From assembly GCA_973895155.1 (NCBI GenBank), contig OZ316892.1, positions 6,076,001-6,140,000 of the forward strand: a stretch of 64,000 bases of DNA, given 5' to 3'. A program made the translations under genes and the position numbers. The notes under the pieces are model-generated. The model was not told the DNA's origin and did not search any database. It was given only the letters and a program-made list of their open reading frames with translations. Shown here piece by piece: positions 11,301-23,600 of this stretch; positions within the stretch are counted from its first letter, which is position 1, and each line of letters starts with the position of its first letter. This DNA comes from Marsupella aquatica. Lineage: Eukaryota > Marchantiophyta.

Positions 11301-13282
11301 GGTGAAAGCCACTCACACAACCGGCCCTGTGCTGATCCACATCGTCACTGAGAAGGGACGCGGCTATCCATATGCAGAAAGAGCTGCTGATAAATATCAT
11401 GGTATGTTGTTGTTCTTTTCGTTTGGACGAGTGAAAAGTTTGTTATCAGGTCATCCTTTCTAGAACTCTTCAATTGGCTGTGCTCTGCAGAAGTGCTGTA
11501 TTTTAATCACATTGCTGGTTCTTCTTCCCCTGATAGGAGTGGTTAAATTTGATCCTGCTACTGGATTGCAAATGAAGGGTGGTGCGTCTCTCACCAAGGC
11601 CTACACCACATACTATGCCGAAGCTCTAATTGCTGAGGCTGAGAAGGACTCAAGCATTATCGCAATCCACGCTGCGATGGGTGGCGGTACAGGCCTCAAT
11701 TTGTTTAATAAAAGATTTCCGGAGAGGACCTTCGATGTGGGCATTGCAGAACAGCATGCAGTCACGTTTGCTGCTGGTCTAGCGTGTGAGGGTATGAAGC
11801 CATTCTGCACCATCTATTCATCTTTCCTTCAACGAGCTTACGATCAGGTAATTTCCCCATTCACTGCCTACCGCTTGGATGAATTGCGTTGCGTCGGATG
11901 TTGACAAGTCTTATTTGATCTCCTGACTTTAGTACATGCTTGTTTTCCAAAGAATCGTCGAATCTCTTTTGGCTGCACAGAAGAGTACTGGAGGTGAGGC
12001 ATTAGCACGATGATCTGTTTGAAGTCTGTCGATGGGCTTTGTTGTGAATGAATCCCTCATACAGCTCTCCATTGCTTCTAGATGTACTAGCTTGTTTCGG
12101 TTATGCTACCGCTTTTTGTTTGTTAGCAATGATGTTGGAGCTTTAGATAATCTCCTCTGTGGGCAGATGACACATGGTTCAAGACTTAGTTTGACTGTGT
12201 ATCTTTGACTGTGCCCAGGTTGCACATGACGTCGATCTTCAGAAGCTTCCGGTCAGATTTGCAATGGACCGTGCAGGTTTGGTCGGTGCAGATGGACCTA
12301 CCCACTGCGGTGCATTCGATGTGACTTACATGGCATGCCTGCCTAATATTGTAGTGATGGCACCTGCTGACGAAGCAGAGCTCTTCCACATGGTTGCTAC
12401 TGCTGCTCAGATTGACGATCGCCCCAGTTGTTTCCGGTATCCAAGAGGAAACGGAGTTGGAGTACCACTGCCTCCAGGGAACAAGGGAATTCCCCTAGAG
12501 GTGATCCATTAGTACCTTCATACAAGAGCTGCCACACTGCTAACACAAATCTACAACTGCCGTAAAATGAGAGTGGGAAAGATTGGAAAGCTTTCTGGTC
12601 TGGAGTTGACATTTATTGCCTGAATGTGTATTGCCTTCCTGAAGATAACGAAGTGTGTTTCGATTCTGCAGATCGGCAAGGGGAGGATATTGGTGGAAGG
12701 GACGCAGGTGGCGCTGCTGGGATACGGAACAATGGTGCAGAATTGCCTCGATGCACAAAAATTACTCACCGAATATGGATTATCGGTCACAGTTGCCGAT
12801 GCTCGGTTTTGCAAGCCCCTAGACCGAGAGTTAATTCGACAATTAGCAAGGGAACATTCCGTGCTCATTACTGTCGAGGAGGGTTCTATTGGAGGGTTTG
12901 GATCACACGTCGCCCAGTTTATGGCTCTTGACGGCCTTCTTGATGGCAAATTGAAGGTGAGAAGCCTTCCCGAGCCTTTATTACATTCTCCCCTGGATTA
13001 ACACCTCCTGCGCCATTTTCTTATGATCGCCAGCTTGAGATTCCAATTATATTGTCTTATTCCAAGTTGTTGAAGCTTCACTTTGGACACACCGAGTTGG
13101 TTGACATATTTGTTTTGGTCTCGCGTGCGCAGTGGAGGCCGCTGGTACTTCCGGACAGATACATTGAGCATGGATCGCCAAAGGATCAATTAGTGCAGGC
13201 TGGGTTGAGCGCTTCGCATATTGCTGCAACAGCCTTGAACATCATCGGCAAAACGAGGGAGGCTATGATCGTCATGTCTTAG
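8338..13282 (+). CDS. DXS: 1-deoxy-D-xylulose-5-phosphate synthase, plastid (10 exons)
   Basis: DXS condenses pyruvate and glyceraldehyde 3-phosphate with thiamine diphosphate, the first step of the plastid MEP isoprenoid pathway. Proposed exons: 8338-8526, 8826-8957, 9127-9291, 10046-10196, 10538-10809, 11128-11401, 11537-11847, 12219-12500, 12672-12956, 13133-13282; about 736 residues, normal for plant DXS. The first ~70 residues are Ser/Gly/basic-rich, a probable transit peptide. Visible motifs are [10 protein letters not shown] (catalytic His), [21 protein letters not shown] with NDNKQVSLP (thiamine diphosphate/Mg site), [35 protein letters not shown] (catalytic Glu), [14 protein letters not shown] and EEGSIGGFG. 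All exons join in frame with no stops. Intron 3 has a GC donor. The ATG at 8338 is the first that leads into the transit peptide. The gene looks intact and functional. Confidence 0.96.
9292..10045 (+). other. DXS intron 3 with GC-AG borders and a 168-bp tandem duplication
   Basis: The exon end CATCAG is followed by GCAAGT, and the intron closes at TGCAG before ACATACCCC; only this choice gives DVGHQ-TYPHKI. Inside, two units starting with GGTTTTGCCAGAAGCGGCTT at 9537 and 9705 repeat for about 168 bp each (to about 9872). Confidence 0.85.
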
Positions 13283-14105
13283 CTTCTCCTGGACAATTGC
13301 AAAAAATCGCACAATTTGGTGCAGATCTCCATCTGTCGACGTCTTAGATTTGAACTCGGTTTTACAGTAGAATATTGCAGTGGATTAGATCCTCAAGGAG
13401 ACCTTTTGTCGATCTATCCACCACCTACTGTCACCATCAGCTGGATTGAATCCCTAAACTCGAGTGTCGTGTATAGAAAATATCTTTCATAACTTCATCT
13501 TACCATTTTTTGCCACCGAGCATGCCCCTAGTGTTACTCCAAATCGAACGACCGCCCACGTAGCACAACGAGGTTGTAGATTTGGGATGAATAAATTAGT
13601 TAGACCTTAACTGGAGTAGTGGTAGACTAGGATGCCAGGGGGCCCTACCGATTGGATCACTCGAATCCGAATTGTTGTTCCGAGTTTCTCTTCAAGAGCA
13701 AGCTTGAATTGATCGTCGACTAAACTACCAACTGGCTGAAAATCCCTCTCGACATCATCGCGTTTCTTGCTCAGATTCTCTTCAGATTGCACCATGTTGT
13801 CCCAATACAGCACAAACCCGGCACTTCGTCAAATTCTGGCAATCTAGACTAGCGGGATTAGCTGCAATGGACTGTGAGCCAACTCGGATTGTGCTGGATG
13901 GATTGGAAAGTATTGTGAATGGACAACCATGACCGTCTACCTGAGGTGCAGGAATGAATGTAGATGGATGCAACAATATGTGCACCTTCCCCGTTACTCT
14001 CTCCGTCCTGGAATAATCCCCTCGAACTCTATCGTCTGGTCTGGTTCTCTCGTTTCAGAGTCCAAAGTTTCGGCTCTGGGTGGAGAACGCTACCTGGAGG
14101 AGAGA
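13283..14105. other. DXS 3' flank, no supported gene
   Basis: Two short minus-strand frames (13607-13813 and 13782-13985) overlap here, but no family was recognised and no splice structure links them. Confidence 0.4.
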
Positions 14106-14465
14106 ATGCTTCGATTCATTCAGAATCACCTCACTTTCTAAATCTGTCTAAATAACAAGCTCCATGCAACATTCACAACCTCGCACATGTCACTGGAAAA
14201 CTCGACTCTTGAGGCACGATATTGAGCGCATGCTTCGATTCATTCAGAATCAACGCACTTTCTAAATCTGTCTAAATCACAAGCTCCGTGCAACATTCAC
14301 AACCTCGCACATGTCACTGGAACACTCGACTCTTGAGGCGTGATATTGAGCAAATGCTTCGATTCATTCAGAATCAGCTCACTTTCTAAATGACAAGCAG
14401 CTCCGTGCAACATTCACAACCTCCCACATGTCACTCGCAAACTCTACTGTGGAGGCATGACATGT
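14106..14465 (+). repeat. Three 124-bp tandem units downstream of DXS
   Basis: Units begin with ATGCTTCGATTCATTCAGAA at 14106, 14230 and 14354. Each continues through CTCACTTTCTAAAT and GCAACATTCACAACCTC to CATGTCACT. Units 1 and 2 are nearly identical, and unit 3 has a small internal deletion. Confidence 0.9.
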
Positions 14466-15163
14466 TATGTTTCCCTTCCAAAGATAACATGCAAACATAC
14501 AATTGACTGGGCCATCTGATTCATACTCTCAAGGTCAAATGCAGCAAATGAGAATGTTTGTTTTTGTCTTTGAACTAATGTTGTTTTGGGCCAATTGATT
14601 TCTTACTATCAAGCTGAAAAAGGGACAAAAGAACGTTTGTCTCGGAAGATGATGTTGTGGGATGTTGTCATAGCCAACATTTGGCTCCAGAGTGTGCACA
14701 CCAAAAAGACTAAATAGTCAGCTTGTTACCATGTACATGAGGGAAGGTAGAGGGGGGTTAGGATCTTCAACAATGAGTCAGCAATGAGCAGATTCCAGGG
14801 AGGGGAGGGGAGGGGAGGGGAGGGGATCACTTCCCCTCCAACACCCCGTTACCTGCAAAAAAGTATAGGCATTTTTTAGTTAGTTTTTTGACAAGATATA
14901 CTATTTCTTGTGGAAGAGCAATAGAGATAGTTTGTTCTTATGGCTTCTAAGTACGAAAGTTTGAGGTATATTGTTAAGATATATCCCAGTATAATACAAG
15001 ATGTCACCTGTCACCATACAATAGGTCCATATTTCACATAGTTACTCTAAGCTGTAGTATAAACCATCAAGTGGGTCTGGGTTTGATGGATGGTAAGTGG
15101 AGGCCTTCCAATACAGGTGCCAAAATATGAGGAAATAGAGACTTTGTGGGAGGCAAAGATGCA
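14466..15163. other. Non-coding stretch with a G-rich microsatellite
   Basis: It contains an (AGGGG)n run at about 14798-14825, which could form a G-quadruplex. Nothing else is recognised. Confidence 0.5.
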
Positions 15164-15517
15164 ACTAATGTTAGGATTTACTCTTAGGTCTAGAGTTACG
15201 ACTGTACCGTAGTTAAGGCTAACCTTAGTCGTTTACTTGGTTAGGTTAGTCATGTTGTGCACACTCTATAACCAAGCGGTGTTTGCTTGGTGAGTGGGAA
15301 CTCAGGCTCATTGTTACGGAGCTAGTTGAGAGATAGAGAGAGCTTGCGCTGTGGATGCTTGGAATGGCGATCGGCCTAGAGTGCAGTAAAGCTCTCGTGT
15401 GTTCCCGTGGACGTAGCCTCATATGGAGGTGAACCACGTATCTCTCTGTGTCGACTCTTGTGCGTTGGATGGTTCATGGGCTTGCCGTTGCGATTGTCAT
15501 CTATGGTCAACAACTAA
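15164..15517 (+). mobile_element. Solo LTR (Copia-like) with 5-bp target-site duplication
   Basis: The element runs from TGTTAGG at 15169 to GTCAACA at 15512 (344 bp) and starts with TG and ends with CA inside short inverted ends TGTT/AACA. It is bracketed by the direct repeat ACTAA at 15164-15168 and 15513-15517. The internal phrase GTGAACCACGTATCTCTCTG resembles the U5 region of many plant Copia LTRs. No gag-pol or second LTR is present, so recombination between two LTRs probably left it alone. Confidence 0.85.
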
Positions 15518-17182
15518 GTGTAGCAATTAGTCTAAAGAAAGTTTGGAACTAGTCTATGCTTGGGTTATTTTAGCATTAGTCATGCTTTGCCAACTTTTGT
15601 ATGTATCTATTCTTGCCTGGCTAATTTTAGCATTAGTCCTTGATTTGCAAATTTTAGAATGGCTTGATCCAATGCTTCAGACCAAATCAATCTTCTTCTT
15701 CTTTTATAAAAAAAAACAGGCTTAAAAGCAAGTAGAGGGAAAAACCACTGGAGAGGCCACCTCAATCAGGCCACAGGAGGACCATATAGATCTTAAGCAA
15801 GCTAGTAGAGTCATGATGGGCTTAAATCAAATTTATTGGATCCACTTTGAGAATGAAGACACCTGCTCATGCAGAATGCATGGGTTGTGAGCTAGTTATT
15901 ATTCATACCATCTTTAACTAACCTGTCCCCCACAATGGCTGAAATTGCTAACTGCTCCCCCATTCTATTTTAATTACTTCCTGCCCACCCCCCCCCCCCC
16001 TTTTTGTATGTTGGGTTTACTTAACTGCAGGAGCTAACCCAACGTCGGCCCTCATTGGTTGGCTGCCATGTGGCAAGGTGCGATTGAACCAGGCATAGAT
16101 GGACAATACATAATCAAGCAGAATAAGTGTGTGAAAAACGTGTTAAAATCTAACTTCTTGTTAGAAAGTCTAGGAATCTAGGCAAATGTTCGTGACTCCA
16201 TTTTTTACTCCATTTGCCTACAACATTGGTCATAATAGTGACGTAATGACAAACAATCCACTTGCTTGGAGTACTACAATAGAACCTGCACCAAAAGCTA
16301 TATTAAGGACGTACAAATTTTCACTAACTTGCTTTTAGGTATTGATAGTCAGCTCAATTAAAACCATAAACTTTGAAGGTGTGGACTTGCCTTTTCATGA
16401 CCATCCAGACAATCTGGACCACATGCACTTCTAAAAGTGTGGACCACACTTTTTGCAAAATTTCTTCCTTGAATGGTTTTTGCAAGATTTTTCCCCTTAA
16501 TTCTTTTTTTCATCCAAAATATCACATCATATGGAGGTGCGCTGCTAAAATTAACTTACTAGGAGTGGTTCTCGACTAAAATGGCCCACGCTAAAATTTG
16601 GAAACCGCTAGGACTATTAAAATCTAGATTCTATGCAGCCTTTTGGTGAATCTCTCGCCTGTTGACTCGCTCATGCTTTGTTTTTATAAATCCAGGAAGA
16701 CAAGACGGTAAGTTGCCAACCTCTTCTCTTCTCTTCTGAAATCTTTGCTTCTGAAATCTTTGGCAACTCACTGGTGAGAATGATCATGGGAATATCTTGT
16801 CTTGTGCCCTGCGTTACAACTGCAAGCTTCTATTATCCACTGGTTAGACAATGATCGATGTGGAAATCAGAAGCAGGAGTCCAGAAAAAGTGGCAAAGAA
16901 ATCCGTCCTGAAATCTCGATTGACGCTGGTGGAAGGTTTTGGGATGGAGCACTACCCCGTTTTCATTGGCCTAGCCTAATTTTTGAGCTCGAATCAAGAT
17001 CCAAACAGCGGTAAGAGTCGAATGAAAGTGAGAATATCGTTCAATGCTTGGACAAAGTCTCGATTTTGGCGCCCATGGATTTCTTGAGTGGTTTCTCGAT
17101 GATAAAGGGAAATAATGATAGCATCGCCAGCCTGGGTATCCGTTTAATGTAATGTAATGAACACGACATACGTTCATGTGGC
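15518..17182. other. Non-coding stretch
   Basis: It holds a poly-C run near 15990-16002 and an A-rich tract at about 15706-15717. No gene is supported. Confidence 0.4.
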
Positions 17183-17374
17183 AGAATCGTCCTGAGATTT
17201 TGCCCGATCAGCCAAAAATTGCAGTGGCTGGCCATGTAATTGCGTGCAATTTCGTCGAAATTCTCTGCCTATCATGAAAGAATCGTCCTGAGAGATTTTG
17301 CCTGATCAGCCAAAACTTGCAGTGGCTGGCCATGTAATTGCGTGCAATTTCATTGAAATTCTTTGCCTATCATC
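17183..17374 (+). repeat. 96-bp tandem duplication upstream of the EF-hand gene
   Basis: Two units start with AGAATCGTCCTGAGA at 17183 and 17279 and share GATCAGCCAAAA, TTGCAGTGGCTGGCCATG and AATTGCGTGCAATTTC. The duplication ends about 270 bp before the proposed start codon. Confidence 0.85.
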
Positions 17375-17627
17375 GCATGGGCCAGTGCTGCAGTGATGGA
17401 GATTGGATCGTTGCATTGTATGCAGAGAAGTGAATTTTGAGAAAATCAAGGTCCTCTAAAACACTTGCTCACAGTGTCGAGCAACCAACTCCTTGTTGAG
17501 GAGATTCCACAACAGCAAAGATGATGAAGAGGAAAGTTACCTGGATTTGATCCAATAAAGATCGATAGTGGCTGCCTGAATTGCTACGAGAAAGGGGAGG
17601 ATCTTAACTACTTTCAACAAGCGACAA

Positions 17628-17633
17628 ATGTGA
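17628..17633 (+). promoter_or_regulatory. Minimal start-stop upstream ORF (ATG TGA)
   Basis: An ATG followed directly by TGA lies 8 nt before the proposed start codon at 17642. Start-stop uORFs can stall ribosomes and lower downstream translation. No evidence beyond the sequence. Confidence 0.3.
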
Positions 17634-17641
17634 GCAGCAAG

Positions 17642-20600
17642 ATGAAGGAGCCGGACCTCACCCTTCGTGGGCGGGCTTCCATGTCCCGATCCCTCTCGCC
17701 AGTCTCAAACCGCGATTCCCAACTACTGAGTCCCTCAGCCGCCAAAGCCCGAGGGATTCGTGAATCTCGCAAATTCTCGTGGGACGGGTATGAAAATGCC
17801 ATCACCAAAAATGAGGAAGAGTACAAGCCCAGTAGTGTATCCCCAACTCCGGACAGCCCAGCTCGAAGACCTTCCCGATTTTCATCCCCATCTCTCTCTC
17901 CTATGCACTCTCCATCTCGTGGCCCCTCCCCTGAGAATGGTGCCAACCCCAATGCTGTTGCCCCAGCAGGCCAGGAAGCATTCCCAACTCCAACAACCAC
18001 GAGAAGACCCTCAAAGCGTCAATCTGCTGTCCAGATTGCGACTCCTGTCGAGATCAACGGAAAGTTCTCTGCCCAACCTGATTTGTACTCATTTCCCCGC
18101 TCTAAAAGCCATGCCCGGTTCAGCCGAAGTTTGCCTAAATTGCCTGACGAATTCCCCAGCATTCAAAGGTCTGCAAGCCCGGACATTGTTCCAGTGGGCC
18201 CAGTTGGGACATCGCCTGTTCCCGGGTTTGGGCATGGTCACGGCCGCCCCAGCTTTCTGAGCCACCAGCCTGAAAGAGGACGTGATGGAGAGCGACGTTC
18301 TTTCTTGGGAGACAACTACGGGTATGGTGATGCTGCTGTTTCTAAAATTCAAGAACCTCAGAAACCAATCAAGGTAACCTTTTCATGTGCTTAAGGATGA
18401 GTAATGTGAGCGTCTTGGATGCTGTCAGTCATCAGGCCAGACTATGCAACACAATTTGAAGCTCAAGTTTATACACGAATCAATTGTGTAACAGGATTCC
18501 TTGAGAATAATATCGGATGGACACGAGTCTTCTAAAGGCGTTAGTCTTTTTTGTCCCTCAATTCTCTTTTTGCACGTACCTATCTTAGAGATGATCAGGA
18601 CGGAAAAATATGTAGATTCCTACCATCAAGGAGTGAATTGGAAAATTAGTTGAATGGCCTGTCATGTAGGTTACGCTTACTCCCAGGGTGCCGGGAGATG
18701 AGGCCTGGAGGGACGACGATGAAGTCAACCATCCTAAATCCCCCAAAGAAAGGCTAGATGGAGAGGAGCTGACGTTCAAAATACCAGAATATCTTGCAGA
18801 ATTGCGAGGCACATCACAGGAAGGGGAGCGTCCGACTTTGGGCCCAAGGCCTAGCAACATTGCAGGCGTTCCGGTCATGGGCAGCCATAGGCGAAGCACC
18901 TTTGTCAGAGCTGTGGAGGCTGTCACAGGCCTTGGAGCTACACTTATTGCTCCAAGTACTGAAAAGATGACCAGCAAGTATGTCACAACTGCTGCAAAGA
19001 GGAGTAGTACTGTCATTGTGCCTGTCAATGCGAAGCAGTGGCTCTTGCAAAGCTTGAGGATGAAAGATTGGGAACTGCGAGAACTATTTGATCAGGTTAG
19101 TTCCATCATTGCCCAAAAATAATGCTTATTGGCCTTAGGGTACTGTACTTCCTAACGTGCAAGGGCTTGCCAAGTTTTTGTCCTGGACATTGGAAAAACA
19201 CCATGGGCTAGATCGTATTCTTGAGAGCCTAGTGCAGTTCTTTGTCCCGATCAATCACAATGCAAACCCATCGTGTATGCCTGCCATTGGTCCATACAGA
19301 TGGAGAGGATACCCCAGCTTGCAGGAGACCATGTGAGGGAAGTGAGAGCAGAATGGGAATCATTGGAGGCTCGGGCAATGAAAGTTCCACCTGAGGCTGA
19401 CATGCTCCTTAAGGACCAGCAGCTCTTGGAGAGAACCAGATGCCTTCTAAGGCGATTTGTTCAAGTGGTTTCTGAAGACACTTCGGAAGATCAACAACAG
19501 CAGCAGACTAGGCCACTACAGGAAACACCGGATCTGAGCATGGGAACTACTGCTATGTCCGAACACGAGGGGATCAAGATGGACGAGATGCAACCACCAC
19601 CAAAGCAAGATAGCGAATTATTTTCTCCGTCTCCTCTTGGACAGAGAAATGGCTCTATTGCTTCTCCCTCTCCTCTTGGTCTGAGGAGTGACTTTCTTCC
19701 TGACGCATATTTGCGAAAGCCGACGATTGCAAGGCCCTTTTGCCCTTCTTGTGGAAGACTGGACACAACAGCTCCGAACACCAGAATCATGGGTGGGATA
19801 TTGCCTCGCGAGAGCATATACCAAAGCCGAGGGCCATCACCAATCCCACGAGCTTCTCTTCCATCATTCATTCCATATGAGGACTATGTGGTCAGGCAGT
19901 CCATAGTCAAGGTACTCTTTTGTGAAACTTTGGGGACCATATTTCTAAATTCAAATTGCCATATGAGCTGTTATTTGTAGGCACGGGAGACATACAGTGT
20001 GGTTTAGGTGGTTCGATGGTCTTGTAATGATGGGAAACCTCAAGAGCTTGAGTTACGTAGCTTAAGGAATACCAGTTTGGAAACTAAGGATCTTAGAATG
20101 CCGCTTCAAGTTGGTACGAAAGTGGACGGTGGGTTCTGTTTCTCATCCTGCTAGGCTGTTTGATGATCTTTCAAACCTTAGGCAAATGGAGCATGAACTA
20201 ATGCGGTCCACTTACCTAACCTTTACTAACATATTGAAGTGACCAGCAACATCCTCAGGAAGAGAAGTGTTGCTACTGTGATTCAGAGTTGTAGCCAGTA
20301 TCCTGTAGACTTTCTTACTTTTGTACGGAACAAAACGTTTCTAAGCGGGCTTGCCTAATTTGGGGTTGCAGCCATCTGGGAAATCTGACCAATTCAAATC
20401 AACCTACAGTCCTTTGGAGAAGCGTTGGTACACAGTTCTTTTCCCTGCTTTACAGGTGACCTCCGGATTCTTTATGGTAAAGCTTACCCACTTTAATAAC
20501 CATCACGCAAGGCACTCTGAACGTCTTCACAAAGTAACAATTTGTCTCTATCATGTTGCCGACGAAGACTAGAGCCTGAATGAAAAGTCTGGAAACATTC

Positions 20601-23600
20601 AAGTCCAGTCTTGGCTCAATCTCATCATGAGGTAGGGTGAGGAGTGCCACATTACACTTCGGTTCCTTTTGCTGTAATGTTTTCGTCATATGCTATTGAC
20701 TTTAGAGGTGGTGTCCAACTTACTTACCCGAATGGTTGCTAGTTGGCTGGGGTGCACCCACCTCTTGGTATTTCTTATAGATAGGATGAAGTAATGTGTC
20801 TTGCTCAAGATAATGATGAAGATGTTGTGCAGCCAGGAAAAAGAGAGGACGTCTCTTTGCTCAGTGAGTGGCTTTGCCATGCAACCCAGCGAAATGGTGT
20901 GGAGGACCCAGATGGTCATTTTAAGGACGTGGAGACTGCCTTTGTACTTCACTCTATCGCTTTCTTGGAGGTCGTGCGGCAGGTATTAAAGATCCCTCTA
21001 CAACCAATCTCAGATGTAGACAAACAGGTTGAAGATTTGTTTTTCTCATTCTCCAAAACACCAAATTTTGAGTGGTTATATTTGAAGTGGAGAGCGCTTA
21101 TAATGACTACCGATACCCATTTTGATACGTAGACGAATAGTTGCACAATGTTTAGAACAATAATTTAAAAGATATGATGCGCGTAGGTGAGACGGCTTAG
21201 CATTTGTTGACAGTGCTCTTGGCAGTCAATTGAGTCACTACTTAGTTGGAGGAGGCTGACCTCAATCACTACTTTCCCCCTACCGTCAATGATGTTCAGT
21301 GGACCTTTGCCAAGAAATGCTCTCTCCATTTTAGGCATCATGTGTGTACACTTCAAGAGGTATAACATGTACTGGAAATGTACACACTTCAACATTTCAA
21401 CATGTACTGGAAATGTTGAAGTGTTCAAGTTTTTATTGAAGTGTACACACAAGAGGCTAATTTATTTTAGTCCCTTTCTTCAATTATGTCCATGGCTGCA
21501 TCGTTTATTTTGGAATAGTGGTTCCTGATGGTGACTCAAGTTCAAATTTACATGGAACAAACGCCCTGCTTATAAACAGCACTCCCTTCCAGAAACCATC
21601 CATATATCAATAGAGCAGCACTTGCAATTTTGCTGCCCTACAAAATCAGTCCATGTTTTCCCAGACAGTTCAAAAGTTTGAATTAAGAAACCCAGCAAGC
21701 AAGAGCTGGAAGTGTCGTGGATACTCATAACTATATCAATCTATTTACGAACCTTCAAACCTTAACAAGAAGAAATGCACATCAAAGCGTTTTACTGTCT
21801 TGTTGATCTGCACTAAAACTTAAAGTTCAATTATGCTGTAATTTGTTTGATATGATAAACTCAAGGCTAAAGATATCCAAAAAGTGGTCTGTACTTGCAA
21901 CATTTCAATCTTTCCATATCCTCTCGACCTAGAGTGCACGAGAGGAAAACAGTTTACTTAACAATTATCGTCACAAAGAAACATTTCCATTATCCATTTC
22001 AAATGAGAGTCCAGAATTTTCAACCAATTTTTGTTCACTTGCGTTGCTGTCATGTAACGTCCATATTTTCCTGAAACTGTGGTCAGGTGCGCATCCATTG
22101 TGAAGAAAGGGGAGACCTGATCCTCTATGTCTGGCGGCAACTGCTCCGTATATTCAACCAGGTTCATTTTCTTCCGGGTTAGCTACTGCGCTTCCTCAGT
22201 GTATCAGTTGAACAAACCAACGTCAAACATTTCCTATTGCCTGTTACATAAACTTTCCATCCAGTGCGCTATCACTAGAAGAAACGATATGCTTCTTGGT
22301 CATGGTGATAATTGTATTAGACATCTATCATTAGAAAGATTTCTACACCCATCTAGCTGTGACCACAACTTTGCCTCACCTAGTCTTACATCTTAATTCA
22401 ATTATTGTGGAGTGACAGTTAGGCCATCTAAGTTTTTACCCCAGGAAATCTCAGTTCAGAGAGCTATCAGCTGAAGAATAGGCAGCAAGTGATACAGATG
22501 AGTGGACAAGCAAGCAAGCCAACTATGCGTAACCTTGGAATGATATATTCAAGAAAGCATCTAGATATTGTTTTGCATACTCTCCCAGTGAAACCGTAAA
22601 GCACAGATGTATTATGAACCAAAACGTGAAATGTACATCCTGGATGCAAAACATACGATTTCATTGCCTCTTGAGATTAAGTAGCATGGAGACATCGATC
22701 CCACGAAGGACCGCTGTGATAATTAAGTAGAACAATTTTGAACACAGGTGATGCAAAGAGCAGAGCCCAAACTCACCACTATGGAGGATGAAGTCAAGAA
22801 AGTAAAGGAGTTACATGAAAAAGACAAAAGCGAGTATGCACAGAGGCTTAAGGCTATGGAAGTTCTCAAATTAACCTTGAAGGAAACACAGGATAACCTT
22901 CGGAGATTGGAGACTGAAATTGTGAAGTATAAAAGATGTCGACTGTGTCTTGCTGGGAATATGACTCCGCGTACACGAGAGACTTTTGTCAAGAAGGCAA
23001 TGCTGAAACGTTTTTCAGGCACTAGTTTTAGTATAGATGGCAGAGAGAAAACTAGAGCAGAGCTCCTTGACGAGAGTGTTGATGAGATTACAGCCGGAGG
23101 AAAGGATGACAAGGAAAGTGATGATCCAGATTCCCAGGAGAAGGGAACCCAACCTGTTACTAAGGTAGCCCTGTTGTTACCTGTTGTTGGAGAACAGTCA
23201 GGAAAGGAATCGCCTCAAGTACTAGAGAAACCAGATCAGGCTGAAAATCCTAAGCCCAGTACAGTTATCACATTTTTGCGGGCGGCACTTTTGAAGAGAT
23301 CTCAAAGACCAAGCGTAAACGAGGCTGCAACTCTACAGTTACAGAACGAATACAATGCATTTCGACAAAAACCTACTTCAAAATCTGGTGTAGACAAAAG
23401 TGTCCAGACAGATGAAGTCACTATCAGCGAGACGAGCCAGTATGCAAACGTTCTCAAACGATCTGCCAGTTGTCCAACCAGACTCTTTTGGACGGAAGTC
23501 CATGATCCTGAGAAGTCAGCGAGACATAAACAATGGTTGATAGACAATGGCATGATTGCAGACAAGCAAGCAGTAACTGGCGATGACGATGAGGTCGAGA

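Noticed and set aside
14106-14465. Regular repeats that might suggest a CRISPR array
   Set aside because: Units are contiguous 124-bp duplications without unique spacers, and the DNA is eukaryotic.
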